NCBI RefSeq assembly: GCF_026151205.1 | Contig: NC_087083.1 | Span: 744,001-808,000, forward strand | Direction: 5' to 3' | DNA from: Bolinopsis microptera | Lineage: Eukaryota > Ctenophora > Tentaculata > Lobata > Bolinopsidae | DNA length: 64,000 nt | In this document: in pieces, positions 44,948 to 56,062 of the stretch | Position numbering within the stretch: position 1 is the stretch's first letter | Layout: each line of letters starts with the position of its first letter | Program-made: the position numbers and the translations under genes | Notes under the pieces: model-generated | Seen by the model: only the letters and a program-made list of their open reading frames with translations | Told to the model about the DNA's origin: nothing | Database searches by the model: none

Positions 44948-47900
44948 ATGGAAGTCTTCAGACTGCCTCCTCTATCTGGGACAAATGCACTATATAGATT
45001 GAAATCCTTACACCCGCACACCCCTGAAAACTCTGGCTTAAAAACTTTATTTACAACATTGAGTAATAAATCGGAATTTCGACTTATTCCTCTCGGAACT
45101 TGCCACTCAAAAAACGAATATTTCTATTCTGCTTTTACGGAAACAAATACAGATGCGGAGAACTGTGATGTGTATGCACACATGATATTCACACTTTTAC
45201 GGAAGAAAACTCAAGGCAAACTAAAGGCTCAGCGTGTGCTACGTATATTCCATGAATCCTAATGCAACAATTAATGACCATCTTTGCACAATCACACCAA
45301 ATTAGAAACCCTATATGTAACTATCAACCATGGAGATACAAAACTCAAATGTTGGGGTGTGTACCATCTCCCAACGGAGACTCCAGTCAAATTTGATGAA
45401 AAAACACACAATTAATGTCCCAAATTTCCAAAAAATTGCAAAAACTATAACTCTTGAGATTTCAACTACGATTCCTTAAAAATCAGAGTAATAAAAAAAA
45501 CAGTTCAATTTTCGAGGAACACATCACCTCTTATGGTTACTTTCCTCTTATATCTCTTCCCACTCATCTCATTAAATGTAGCCCCAGCTCCTGCATTGAC
45601 AACATTTTTACTGATGAAGATTGACTTGGTAACCCTCTCTGATTATTGAAGACACTTCTTCCCATCAAAACAATCTTTGCTTCATTGACATCAGTCATTT
45701 AACATCGAGAAAACTTCCCCTAAGCCTCAGCAAATTGCAAAGCTATGATATCACAAACCGAAATGTTGAACTACTAACAAAAAACACTTGCTATCTAAGA
45801 AATGCATACTAACAAACAATGATAATCCTATTGAATTTGACGAATTTTTTGAATTTTTAGCTCGCTATTTGACTCATGTTGTAAACTCGACAAACCCAAA
45901 CTCACAAACGAAATCCCTATTAGTAATCCCTGATATCCGACACTAATTGAACAATTGAAAAGAAAGTCTCTGTATATAACTGGGTGAACTCAAAAAGCTC
46001 CCTGACTTCAAGCCATTTGGAGATCCTGAAACTCCACAAAAATTTTTCGTGATTACAGACGCTGTCTTTAAAAAGATATAAAAACAAAAAGAATACTATA
46101 ACTGTAACAAAAATTCTGAAAATTCGATAGTTTCTAAAAAGATGAGGGAAGTAATAAATGAGATAAGAGGAAAATGAAAAAGACCATCAAAAACCCAATT
46201 TTTATTGTAGAATTGGAGTCCCGTGTTTGTTGAAAGAACGGGTGATAGCAACAAATTTAATGATCTACTTTGCCTCTATTGCCTCAAAATGAATGAAAAT
46301 AACTCATAATGGCCTTCATTTAGTAAACCCCTCTTTCCTCTTTCCTCGAATTCATGCCACCCAAAAACTCTCATCAATTACTTCCATGACTGTAGTGAAG
46401 ATGAAATTTCTAGAATTATAGCCAACTTGAAGAGTGGCACAGCTAGCGACTTTCCTAAGAGTAATCACAAAACTATCGGTTATTCTTAGCCCAACTCTTG
46501 TTGTTCAATTTAATCGCCTAATATCTCAAAGATATTTCCGACAGTTCTGAAGCTTGGCAAACATAACCCCGAATAAATACAAAAAAGATAACGAAGAACT
46601 GATTGAAACTATCAGTCCTGTTTCCTCCTACACTTCCAATTTTTGTAACATATTTTGAAAAGATAATATACAAACTCTTTACAGCTTCTTGGTTATCAAG
46701 GAATCCTTACGACAGCAATTGGATTCCGAAAGAGTCACTTCAACCCACAGTGCACTTAACTACTCATTTTTTTCACATCCAAAAGGCCCTAAAAGCAAGT
46801 CTCAGTTAAGGAATTTTTATTGATCAAGCAAGGCCTTTGACACCATAGACCAGCAAAACAATTTTGCTGAGAAACTGGAATATAGGGATTAGAGGAGTGG
46901 CCACTTAAGTTACTGAAAGTTACTTGTCGACAGAGACCGTGTGGGTGTCCGTCTGGCGAATTATCAAACAGACATCCAGTTCTCTATTGCGTTCACAGGG
47001 AGCTGAGCCCTTGGCCTCTCCTGTTTAATATACATACATAAGACTTAACAAACTCTCAACTCGATAACACTAGCTATGTCCTATTTGCTGAAAGATACAA
47101 ACATATTTGTAGTTGCCAAAACTAGAGCAGAGCCTACAATAACAAATAGGGTCCTACTATCAGTCCACGATACACATTGGCTAATAAAGTACATGTTTAA
47201 CGCCAGAAAAAGTTGCAACATAGAATTCAATACAGCTAAAAAGAAAACTTGATGATCATCTTTATTAATTGAAAATAGGACTTACCTCAACGGCCTACCT
47301 CTCTCAAAGGTGCAGGAAACGAAATTCCTGGAGTAATAGTCGACGAAGGCCTAACTTACAATCCCAATAGAGACAAACTAGTTAGAAACTCTCGTCTGTC
47401 TGGAGCATATACATGATTAAGGTATAAAATTCCATCATCTATCCATAAGGACCTTTACCACACACTTTTTTGAAAGTCACCTATCTTATGGCATAACCGT
47501 TTGGGGAGTGCAAGGTACTAATAAACTTCAACCACTATTTTTGAAGCCCAGAAAAAGTGGTTCGTATCATGTTTTGGTGACAAAACACTTACCTTGATAA
47601 ATTTATTGACAAGGGCAGTACTAACCTATCATGAACAAAACTTAACTACAAATTTCTTGTGAGAAGAGAGCACACCAAGCCATTTTTGCCCGTCAATCAC
47701 TCATGACATTGCATAATTTATAACCGGATCACTGCTGCAATGAACTTTTTAAAGTCTTTAAATATCGACACCAAATGCACTATTTGAACTTCTGTTTGTC
47801 AAAAAGACACGGCAATGAACGCTTCTTATAACAACCATGCCCACAAACAGTTTTCGTTACAAATCTAGTTGCCTTGGAAATTCATTCCGTCAGATGTTGG

Positions 47901-48110
47901 CACTGAACGACCTTGAAATCACTCATGGTTTATTCAAATCACAGTAAAAAAATCATTCCCCTCTCGTTCAGGGAAGGTGACAAGAATAACCTGGGCCCTT
48001 TGGCAAACTTTCTGACCTCAGGCAGCTTGAAACGACTAAATTTGAAAAAATAAAAACGTCTGTCTAAAATGAACTATTAAACCTCAAAAGCTGATCGCAT
48101 GTCTCCGCTA
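44948..48110 (+). pseudogene. Decayed CR1/jockey-like LINE pol (endonuclease + RT)
   Basis: Through many frame changes the plus strand keeps the order of a non-LTR polymerase. Endonuclease parts include INHGDTKLKCWGVYHLPTET (about 45320-45380) and CSPSSCIDNIF (about 45575-45610). The inter-domain region includes LKSGTASDFP (about 46425-46455). RT motifs include FEKIIYKLF (about 46655-46680), SKAFDTIDQQN-like (about 46830-46860), GVSVWRIIKQ-like, GPLLFNIYI-like (about 47010-47040) and SYVLFA(D)D-like (about 47075-47100). The thumb GVIVDEGLTYNP lies near 47335, and MPTNSF(R)YKSS with NSFRQMLAL in the C-terminal tail (47830-47910). There are dozens of stops. The longest clean piece is 44948-45262. 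It is an old, inactive copy whose likely 3' end is near 48440. Confidence 0.7.
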
Positions 48111-48436
48111 CAAAATTTAATGAGCCCAATCACTCACACTTAAACAGTTAATCTTCAAAAGTGATTGTACAAACTAGGTTGTTTTAAGTAGCTGTTGATA
48201 GAGTAAAACAGGATGACTTGACGTTTTCATATAACTTCGATTTACAATTTGTTACCATAATAAAACGAGCTCTGCCCATGGGGTACAAAAAGGTTCATTG
48301 TAAGCCTCCAGCGTAATGGTCCAAGTCTCTGGCCCCATGCATGCCTTCACACAGCTAACAGAATAAAAGGCCCTAACATAACGATCACGCCACAAATTAG
48401 TTCTGTTAATGATTTAATATTGTTGAATAAAGAGAT

Positions 48437-49645
48437 TTGAAATATAATATTTGTTTTTTATCTGACATAATTGCCCTAAATGAGACTTGCTCAAAAATCA
48501 ATTTTAAGCACGAAATCTTTCCTTCTTCACATAGAAATCTCCGCAATGACCGCACGAGAAAGACTCATCCTCAAGGATCTAATAACCCTAAAAAGTTTAG
48601 GGAAAATGGGAGGTGGTGTTCTTTGGCGGTTCGTCTGATCTTCGATGCCACTACAACCCGACTACCATTAGACCTAGGTGCAGAAAGCTTGCCGTTAAAA
48701 TTGCTTTTCCTAACAAAGAGAGTATTGTAATCGACTTGGTATAGAGTAGGAACTCTGGTTACCTAATCATGATTCAAATTAGTTATGATTCGCAAGCTAG
48801 TTTCCAAAAGAAGCCCCCTAAATCTATGTTATTGGATTTAGATCCTCCCCATACAGACAGGCTATCTTCATCCAGTACCGTACCTATTTGACAATCCTCA
48901 TAGATTCTATCAGTGATCTTTCTCTCTCCCAGTTTGATCACATCACCCACCCAAAACGTGGTAAAACATTAGACATTCTTCTCAAATTATCATACACAAT
49001 CGATACCTGAATGTCTGTGAACCTCATTCCGTGTGCAAATCTGATCATTTTTCCTGTCACTTTTTTTCAATAAAAGCTCTTTTCTCCCGCTAGAACACTC
49101 CTAAACGTAAAATGCTAAATTATAAGAAAGCTAACTGGGACAATGATTAATCGAGAATAGGGCTCGATTAATGCAAGTCCTAGAATGCCTAAGATCCTGA
49201 TTGCGTCCTTGGAAGTTAGTTTAAATACTGCATGTAAATGATTTAGTTGTTATACATAGTCCTAAAGTAACTAGTAAACAGAGTTTCAACCCCCGTGTTC
49301 GACAGTGAACTTTTTTCTTCATGTCGTAAAAAAGAGAGACTCAGCGCTAAATTTAAAATTTCTGGTTCTATTTCGTGATGAGTTAAAGTTTGTTACTACC
49401 GTACAGATTTTAAGAGCTTTCATCAGCCAAAATAGAGACAATCTTTTCATATGTTGATCCTACGCTTATAACAACGAAGTTTTGGTCCATGTAATATAAA
49501 TCTAACTCCTGCCGTATTCCTAATTGTGTTAGTTATTCTGGACAGCTTCGTTCAAACCAAAGCCTCAAGCTGGAACTTTTCAATTCTTTTCCTTTATAAC
49601 CCTTTTTTCGGATACTTCCTTTAGGACACTGACATCTCCTATTGG
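48437..49645 (+). pseudogene. Second decayed LINE fragment: endonuclease and linker only
   Basis: An endonuclease domain starts at LSDIIALNET (about 48455). It continues with FPSSHRNLRNDR, a degraded GGG-V-LAVR block (about 48610-48640) and FNLPSFDHITHP-like sequence (48925-48960). It ends with HSVCKSDHF (about 49030) and KRKMLNYKKANWDND (about 49105-49150). A linker follows: FDSELFSSCRKKERLSAKF, then SNSCRIPNCVSYSGQ and ALELFNSF-like sequence near 49570. The RT is absent and the fragment ends at a microsatellite. It is a separate element from the one upstream, because an endonuclease cannot follow the RT of the same copy. Confidence 0.65.
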
Positions 49646-49654
49646 TAAAGGCTT

Positions 49655-49720
49655 GGTCTGTATGCTTGGTATTTCTGGTATGCTTGGTATTTCTGGTATG
49701 CCTGGTATTTCTGGCACCTT
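49655..49720 (+). repeat. 18-bp minisatellite (TATGCTTGGTATTTCTGG)n
   Basis: Three to four copies abut the 3' break of the LINE fragment. In one frame it codes Gly-Met-Leu-Gly-Ile-Ser, but no gene is inferred. Confidence 0.8.
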
Positions 49721-49776
49721 GGCCTTGGTAGGGTTATTGTATTGTCACAAATTCGTATACTGTAATAGCTCATACA

Positions 49777-49833
49777 GTAAAACCCCGAATTACAGTACCC
49801 CAAATTTAACCTATAGTAAATCAGGGTTTTACT
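49777..49833. mobile_element. Short hairpin with mariner/pogo-like ends
   Basis: CAGTAAAACCCCGAATTACA opens the segment and the inverted TCAGGGTTTTACTG closes it, giving 10-11-bp perfect ends around a 57-bp piece. CAGT-A-x-AACCC ends resemble pogo/Tigger-type MITEs. This is too short for confidence. Confidence 0.35.
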
Positions 49834-49839
49834 GCAGTA

Positions 49840-51600
49840 TAATGCAATCAGAGCATTTTTAATTTAGCCAGGTTTTGGATGGGAATAGCTCGCCTTGCAT
49901 TGGTTATTTTTAAAAGCTCGAACCAATTAGCAAGAAATAATTCCAATTATGGGACTTTTATACGATTATAAAATAACTAATTTCAGAAATTAAATAAATC
50001 TTTTAACCCAAGATAAACACATACAAAATATCTGGGCTCCCAATTAGCCTGCGCCCAATTAGCTCTCATTATCTAGGACACGAGGTTTTATGATCACAAA
50101 AATACCGTTTAAACACCAAATTAGTAATTATGAAAGTTTAGTTCAGTCTTTTGGTGATTTTTATTTTTATACTGTGTTGATCATGTAAGGTCGAGCGTGA
50201 TTTCGTTACAGATGGCACGTATTATTTCGTTACATATGCTGGTGTAATAGCGTGCACGTGCAAGGTTAATTGGTACGACATTTTTATCGATTTTGTTTTT
50301 TCTTACCACTTTTGTACCGTTAGTGCCCGCAGTTTAGTTAAGGGCTAGAACAGATCTAACAATATGTTCTAATTTCTCTTCGCAGATTATTGTAGTAGCA
50401 TTATAAATTGTGATCGTTTTTTGTGATTATGTTGTTTTTAGACTGTTTTACATATTATTAGTCGGCTGTATCTCTGGTAATTACTTTATTATGGATATTT
50501 TTAATGCACAGCAATCATTTTTTATCGCTTTTTTAATCATTGTTCGTGATTACGTTCAGTTTAGTCTGTTTTGCCTTTACATAATAATTATCTGTATATT
50601 CGGTTGGGTGTTTTAAATTCGATTAAATCAGACTATCACGTGGCCACGTGGCCACAGCTACAGACTTGTAACTAAGTTTCTAGTCTACTTTATAACTCGA
50701 ATATTTCAGTTTTTCTGTCTGACCACCCACGTGCAAATTTGGTGAGGATTAAGAAGTAATGGTGAGGATTGAATAGTAATGAGGGTGGAAACGCGCAACT
50801 ACACAAAAATCATTAGCTTCCTCCCTGTGACCACAGGCTTTTTTGATAGCTGTCTGCTTAAGTGCTCTTACCATTATGACTATATCCAAAAGTTAACACA
50901 AGATTTTCTAAGCGGAGTGCTGGATTGCAAGCGGAGGGCTGGGTTGCAAAGGTAGACTGATGTATATGTCAAGGAAGACGGTGTCTTTCTTTTTAAGGAA
51001 GCATTCATAAAATTAATTCTTTGTTCTATTATTGATTTATTGTTCATAGATAATAGGCGTACAAGCATTGATAATTAGATTAATATTCTTTGATCATTTG
51101 ATCTTCATTTGCTAATTTTGTCAGAGTGTTGCATCCATTTTAATTTTGTATCCTTTTCATTAATCGCTAAGTTCAATAGATTTCGAATTGATGCTTTTTG
51201 GTGCGGTAATATTTTGCAAATAGTGCAGTTTTTCACCTGCCTAAAACTTGTTTATGTGCGGTAAATTTGGCGACAAAAAACACAGCAATTAAATAGAACA
51301 ATTCGCAAAATTTGCAGCCTTTAGGTTGGCTTATTGGACAGCGTAGTATGTAACGTTGCCTTACACGATTGTTGAGTTACTAAAACAAATAACCAACAAG
51401 GTCTTACATTGAGATTCCTGACAATTCAAGATGTACAAATCTAGAATTACGGTCCTAATAATAGAAGATTTAACAATTAAACGGGCAGGGGCTCACTAGT
51501 TCACTAGTTGAGAAGGTTGTGAGCATAATAATATTATATCAGAGTAGTACAACAGATTAAAATTTCCAACACATTGTCCAAATTCAAACACATTATAATA
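49840..51600. other. AT-rich intergenic DNA
   Basis: No gene recognised. The 68-codon ORF at 50410-50616 is hydrophobic but made of T-rich low-complexity codons. TCACGTGGCCACGTGGCCAC near 50636 is a notable palindromic cluster. Confidence 0.4.
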
Positions 51601-51639
51601 TTATGTACATTGTACAAGCTTAAGCTCTTAAGTGACTTA

Positions 51640-51777
51640 AGTGACTAAGTGACTAAAGTGACTAAAGTGACTAAAGTGAATAAAGTGACTATAGTGAATA
51701 AAGTGACTAAAGTGACTAAAGTGACTAAAGTGACTAAAGTGAATAAAGTGAATAAAGTGACTAAAGTGACTAAATTT
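51640..51777 (+). repeat. 9-bp minisatellite (AAAGTGACT)n
   Basis: About 15 copies of AAAGTGACT with GAAT variants. The open frame through it reads (Thr-Lys-Val)n and continues to a stop near 51999 without recognisable domains. It is probably non-coding. Confidence 0.85.
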
Positions 51778-52121
51778 CAATCTGTTGAGGAATTGCAATC
51801 CAGCATGACAAGTTCGTTTGTACCAAGATTCACCCCCGTTTGTTTTAAAAAAATCAAAATTACTAATAGTATTGAAAGTCGATGCATTATCAACTTGCCA
51901 TCTGATAATAATAATAACGAAATTTCTGGTAATATTTTTAGGGAGGAATATTATTGTTCTTTGTTATACGGTTGGGCTGCAGATGGAGTTTTGCCCTGAA
52001 ATTTAAACACATTTTGAATACCACACGATTTCAGAAGTTTTAAGTTATAAAGTCAATTTTGAGTTATTAACAAAAGTCACTTGGGGGTCTTTTAGAGACA
52101 ACCTCTTTATGTTTAATTATC

Positions 52122-54701
52122 ATGTATACCACGGACAGAGGTGCAATCTACACTAAGTTGGAAGGCCTTCCTGAGGCCAAGCCCCCAGTAGTTAAGTTCG
52201 AGCTGACAAAGCTGGACAAGGAAGATTTCGATGCAAAGCTGAAGAGCAGGCGTAATAAGTCATCCTCTGGTCCAAACGGTGTACCATATGTGGTGTATAA
52301 GAGATGCCCGAGAACCGCACACATGATCTTCCAAACCCTATCTACCCTGTGGGACAAGAAGATAGTGCCACTACAATGGCGATTTGGTGAAGCAGTCCTT
52401 ATCCCAAAGACTGAGGATCTGTCAGACCCAAGCAAGTTCAGGAATATTACAAAGACGAACACCAGCGGCAAGTTGAACATGGGAATTCTAGCAGACAAGA
52501 TGCTGGATTATATGGTGTCTAATAAGTACATAGACAAGTCAGTTCAGAAGGGCTTTCTGAAGAAGACTCCTGGTTGTCTTGAACACACCCAAGTGCTTAT
52601 GGAAGAACTAAAAGACGCCAAATCTACTAGACGTCAGATATTCGTTGTCTGGGTGGATTTAATGAATGCATATGGCAGAGTCCCACACAACTTGATCCTC
52701 TATGCCCTCCGGCATTACATATTCCCTGAATGGCTCATAGATTACATGTTTAAGTACTATGATGAACTGATTGTAAGGGTGGTAACCAAAGACTGGAAGT
52801 CAAATTGGTTCTACTACATGTTAGGCCTCTTTCAAGGAGACCCTCTTTCAGTAGTGTTGTTCCTGATTGTATTCAACTTACTGTTAGATCTTCTACAAGA
52901 TCAAAAAGAACTGGGTTATAAGCCCTCCTTTAGCTCGCAACCTACATCGAATCGGGCTTTTGCAGATGACCTAACACTTATGTCCTCCAGACTAGAGAAG
53001 GTAAAGAAGCAGATAGAGTTGATGGAGCAGTTTTTGGATTGGAGTAGGAAAATGAAGGCCAAGCCGAGCAAGTGTGTCTCCCTGGGAATGAAGGTGATAG
53101 ATGGTACGTACCAGGCTTATGACCCAGAGATATTGATTGACGGCCAGATAATCAGCTATGTAGGAAACAACCCGATTAAGTTCCTGGGCCACTGGATCTA
53201 TGTCGATCTAGGGTTAAATGACACTAAACAACGGATTGAAGACAAACTAAAAACTCTGTTTCAGACAGTGGATGAGTGTGGTCTCAACGGTGTCATGAAG
53301 TGTTGGATCTACAATAACATGCTGACTAGCAAGATGTCCTGGGATCTGATGATTTACAACCTTCCTGTAAGTTTTGTGTACGAACTGGATGCTATCTGCA
53401 CCAGATTCTTGAAGAAGTGGTTGGGTGTTACTAGATCAATTACTGTGACAGTCCTGTACAGGAGCAAGGATTACTTCGGGCTAAACTTGAAGAAGCTGAG
53501 TGACTTATACAAGTCTCTTCAGGTATCAAAGGGACACGCCCTGAAGAACAGTGATGACACCAAAGTTGTAGAAGCCTATAATAACAAGAGAGAGAAACAG
53601 GAGAACAGCCCGAGATGGTCTTATACAACGGAGCTGACGGCAAGAGAGCGAGATCTTTACTTCCAGGAGTTGGTTGGAGTAGTGACTAAAGATCGAGTAG
53701 GACTCGGATGCAAACCAAAGTTGACTGAGAGGCAGAAGCTAAGGCAACTGGTAGAATCGGTGTCAGAGAACGACATGCTAGTCACCCTGGTAAACAAGGG
53801 AGTACAGGGCAAGTTCTTGACATGGGAGAACACGATGCAGTTAGACTTAGGATGGAATAGCCTTATCTACAACTACAAGATGAGCCCGGCTCTCCTTAAA
53901 TTCCACCTAAACTCGACACACGACGTGGCTAATACCCCTGCAAACATGAAATTGTGGAACTACTCGAGTACAGGAAATTGTGCACTTTGTGGATGGAAGA
54001 CGTGCAACATCAAGCATATCCTAGCCGTCTGCAGTGTAGCAAGAAACTCCAAAAGGTACAACTGGAGACATGACAACGTCCTACGTGTTATAGCCGGAGC
54101 CTTGCTTGACCAACTCAAGATGTACAATTCCTCAGGTTCCACGACCTCCGACAAAGAATGGATACGGTTCAAGTCGAAGGATGGGAAGTATGAACACCCA
54201 AAGCCAAAGTTGAGGAAGGAGAGGCCCTTTGAGAGAGCGAAAGACTGGAAGCTGATATGGGACGAGGATACACTACCTGCCCAGTTCCCACAGCACATCT
54301 ACAACACAGCGGAGAGACCCGACATTGTAGTATGGTCGGATAGTTTGAGAGAAGTAGTTCTGATTGAACTGACTTGTGGTGACGAGAGTAACTTCAGTGA
54401 CCAAGTAGCACGTAAAGAAGCACGCTACAACAGAGAGCTGATTCCTGGCATCGACGGGTGCGGTTGGAAAGCTCTGCTCTTTACGGTAGAGATTGGGTGT
54501 AGGGGCTTCTGGCACCATACTGTACCAGCTCTATTTAACTACTTTGGATTGGCGAAGAGGACGAAGAATAAAGCCCTGAATGAGGCTGCTTTGGTCGCTC
54601 TTCGATGTTCCTATACAATCTGGTTAGCCCGCGACAACAAGAAATGGTCTACCTGCTACGACATCGCAAGGAGGCCAGAAGTCATAAACTGTGAAAGCTG
54701 A
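52122..54701 (+). CDS. LINE polymerase with restriction-like endonuclease (R2/NeSL/HERO-like)
   Basis: An uninterrupted 859-codon frame. The RT starts near residue 40 (SSSGPNGVPY) and has VWVDLMNAYGRVPHN (residues 177-190, motif A), LGLFQGDPLSVVLF (234-247, motif B) and AFADDLTLMS (279-288, catalytic Asp pair). After the thumb (KFLGHWIYVD) comes a CCHC knuckle C620, C623, H632, C637 with spacing CX2CX8HX4C. The C-terminal restriction-like endonuclease follows, with RPDIVVWSD (732-740) and IELT containing E749, then KEARY near 765 (PD...E...K pattern). This layout belongs to early-branching LINEs that nick specific targets and lack an APE domain. No N-terminal zinc-finger or Myb region is seen before the first Met, so the copy is probably 5' truncated. 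The domestic or active state is unknown. Confidence 0.85.
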   Translation: MYTTDRGAIYTKLEGLPEAKPPVVKFELTKLDKEDFDAKLKSRRNKSSSGPNGVPYVVYKRCPRTAHMIFQTLSTLWDKKIVPLQWRFGEAVLIPKTEDLSDPSKFRNITKTNTSGKLNMGILADKMLDYMVSNKYIDKSVQKGFLKKTPGCLEHTQVLMEELKDAKSTRRQIFVVWVDLMNAYGRVPHNLILYALRHYIFPEWLIDYMFKYYDELIVRVVTKDWKSNWFYYMLGLFQGDPLSVVLFLIVFNLLLDLLQDQKELGYKPSFSSQPTSNRAFADDLTLMSSRLEKVKKQIELMEQFLDWSRKMKAKPSKCVSLGMKVIDGTYQAYDPEILIDGQIISYVGNNPIKFLGHWIYVDLGLNDTKQRIEDKLKTLFQTVDECGLNGVMKCWIYNNMLTSKMSWDLMIYNLPVSFVYELDAICTRFLKKWLGVTRSITVTVLYRSKDYFGLNLKKLSDLYKSLQVSKGHALKNSDDTKVVEAYNNKREKQENSPRWSYTTELTARERDLYFQELVGVVTKDRVGLGCKPKLTERQKLRQLVESVSENDMLVTLVNKGVQGKFLTWENTMQLDLGWNSLIYNYKMSPALLKFHLNSTHDVANTPANMKLWNYSSTGNCALCGWKTCNIKHILAVCSVARNSKRYNWRHDNVLRVIAGALLDQLKMYNSSGSTTSDKEWIRFKSKDGKYEHPKPKLRKERPFERAKDWKLIWDEDTLPAQFPQHIYNTAERPDIVVWSDSLREVVLIELTCGDESNFSDQVARKEARYNRELIPGIDGCGWKALLFTVEIGCRGFWHHTVPALFNYFGLAKRTKNKALNEAALVALRCSYTIWLARDNKKWSTCYDIARRPEVINCES

Positions 54702-54872
54702 GTGTTGGGCCCATAAAACATGTTGAAAGCTGCAACCAGGATCACAAGTACTGGTGGAATACAGAATGACTTGCTAATCAGATTGATAGATGGAGTTGCT
54801 ATCGAAAGATATAGAACTCAGGTAAACATCTAACCTGTAATAGTTTATTGTTGATTTTTCTTTAGGCTTATA
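54702..54872 (+). other. Probable 3' UTR of the R2-like LINE
   Basis: About 150 bp of mixed composition follow the stop codon before the sequence becomes AT-rich. The 3' end and any target-site duplication could not be fixed. Confidence 0.35.
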
Positions 54873-55035
54873 GGGGTCGTTCACATATTACGTAATCAGC
54901 CGAGGGGGAGGAAGGGGGGTTTCCAAATGATACGTTATTGTAATTTTGACACAATAGCTATGTGTAAAACTGATTACGGAGGGTGGGGGGGGGGGTTAAA
55001 AATTCTCCGAAAAGTGATTGCGTAACAACGGTCCC
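54873..55035. mobile_element. MITE-like element with imperfect inverted ends
   Basis: Left end GGGGTCGTTCACATATTACG TAATCAG is mirrored, imperfectly, by the right end (TGATTGCGTAACAACGGTCC C). ATA flanks both ends. The interior has two G-runs (GAGGGGGAGGAAGGGGGG and GGGTGGGGGGGGGG). About 163 bp, no ORF. Confidence 0.5.
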
Positions 55036-55039
55036 ATAT

Positions 55040-56062
55040 TGGTAAATATTGTTAAAACAGGCGCATATAACCTTTACCTGCAGATATTTTGACAACATGA
55101 TGATACAATATGTCAGTATTAATGCTTTTCATACAAAGTTACAACAAAGTCAGTATGTTTTTAACATTAAAATTGTCTATGATATTACAAAGTTACAAAT
55201 TTTGTCCTCACAAGGTTACCTGTTTCCAATAGTGAATTAGCCGTATGTTTAGTGTGTTTTCCTTTTTAATATCAGCCATTTCTAGTCATTTACTACTACA
55301 CAACCAGGGAATTATAATTCCTGGGCGAGTTGCACTTTTCGAGTTGCACTTTTCACGTTTGCCTTGTCAGAGAAACTTTATAAAAGCAAGGCAATTATAA
55401 TTGTTGGAAGAGTTGTGTGTTTATTTGCACTGTCAGCCAATCAAGGAACTTGTTTATAAGTTAGGGATAATTTATTAATTCATGTAATTTATTAATTTAT
55501 ATGAATGCCACTCCATGGGGTGCAGGTGGCTAGTCCCCATACATCGTGGTCCGGTAGTTTCATTGCGTCTTAATATAAAACTATTGACAATGTCATCTGC
55601 TAAAACCAGGGTGAGTTTAACTCGACGCACCAATAACGTCGAACACAAAATTTAGACATGACAATTATAGATTATTCTTAATCATGCTTGCTGCATGATG
55701 ACTTCATGATAAAATTCAAACATGCCCTTTTAATATTTTAATATAGTTATCGGTGTTTAATAGTGAATTAGACAATATTTAATATAATTACAAATGGCAT
55801 CGTCTTCCTTACAAAGTTACAATGATAGTCATTTCCTGTCAACGCGTTGTGTAACCTAGTTTAGTCAATGTTTTACTTTAAAATGGAACCAGATTTTTAA
55901 ACTTCTCATTACACAAATATATTATACAGATTCTGTTTATTTTTGTGAGTATTGAGTTTCTCCACTGACACTTGACGTCATTAAACTGTCACGTGACACT
56001 TTTGAATCTTATTATGCAAAGCTGACTTCTCATCTGACCCCCCTTATTGACTCACAGGAACC
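55040..56062. other. Upstream region of the GPCR gene
   Basis: AT-rich, no ORF of note. GTCACGTGACAC near 55989 lies about 70 bp before the start codon. CTTATTGACTCACAG|GAACC just before the ATG looks like a 3' splice site, so an untranslated first exon may lie upstream. Confidence 0.4.

Noticed and set aside
51649-51999. 116-codon (TKV)n ORF as a gene
   Set aside because: A 9-bp minisatellite read-through followed by low-complexity sequence, with no domain and no splice partner.
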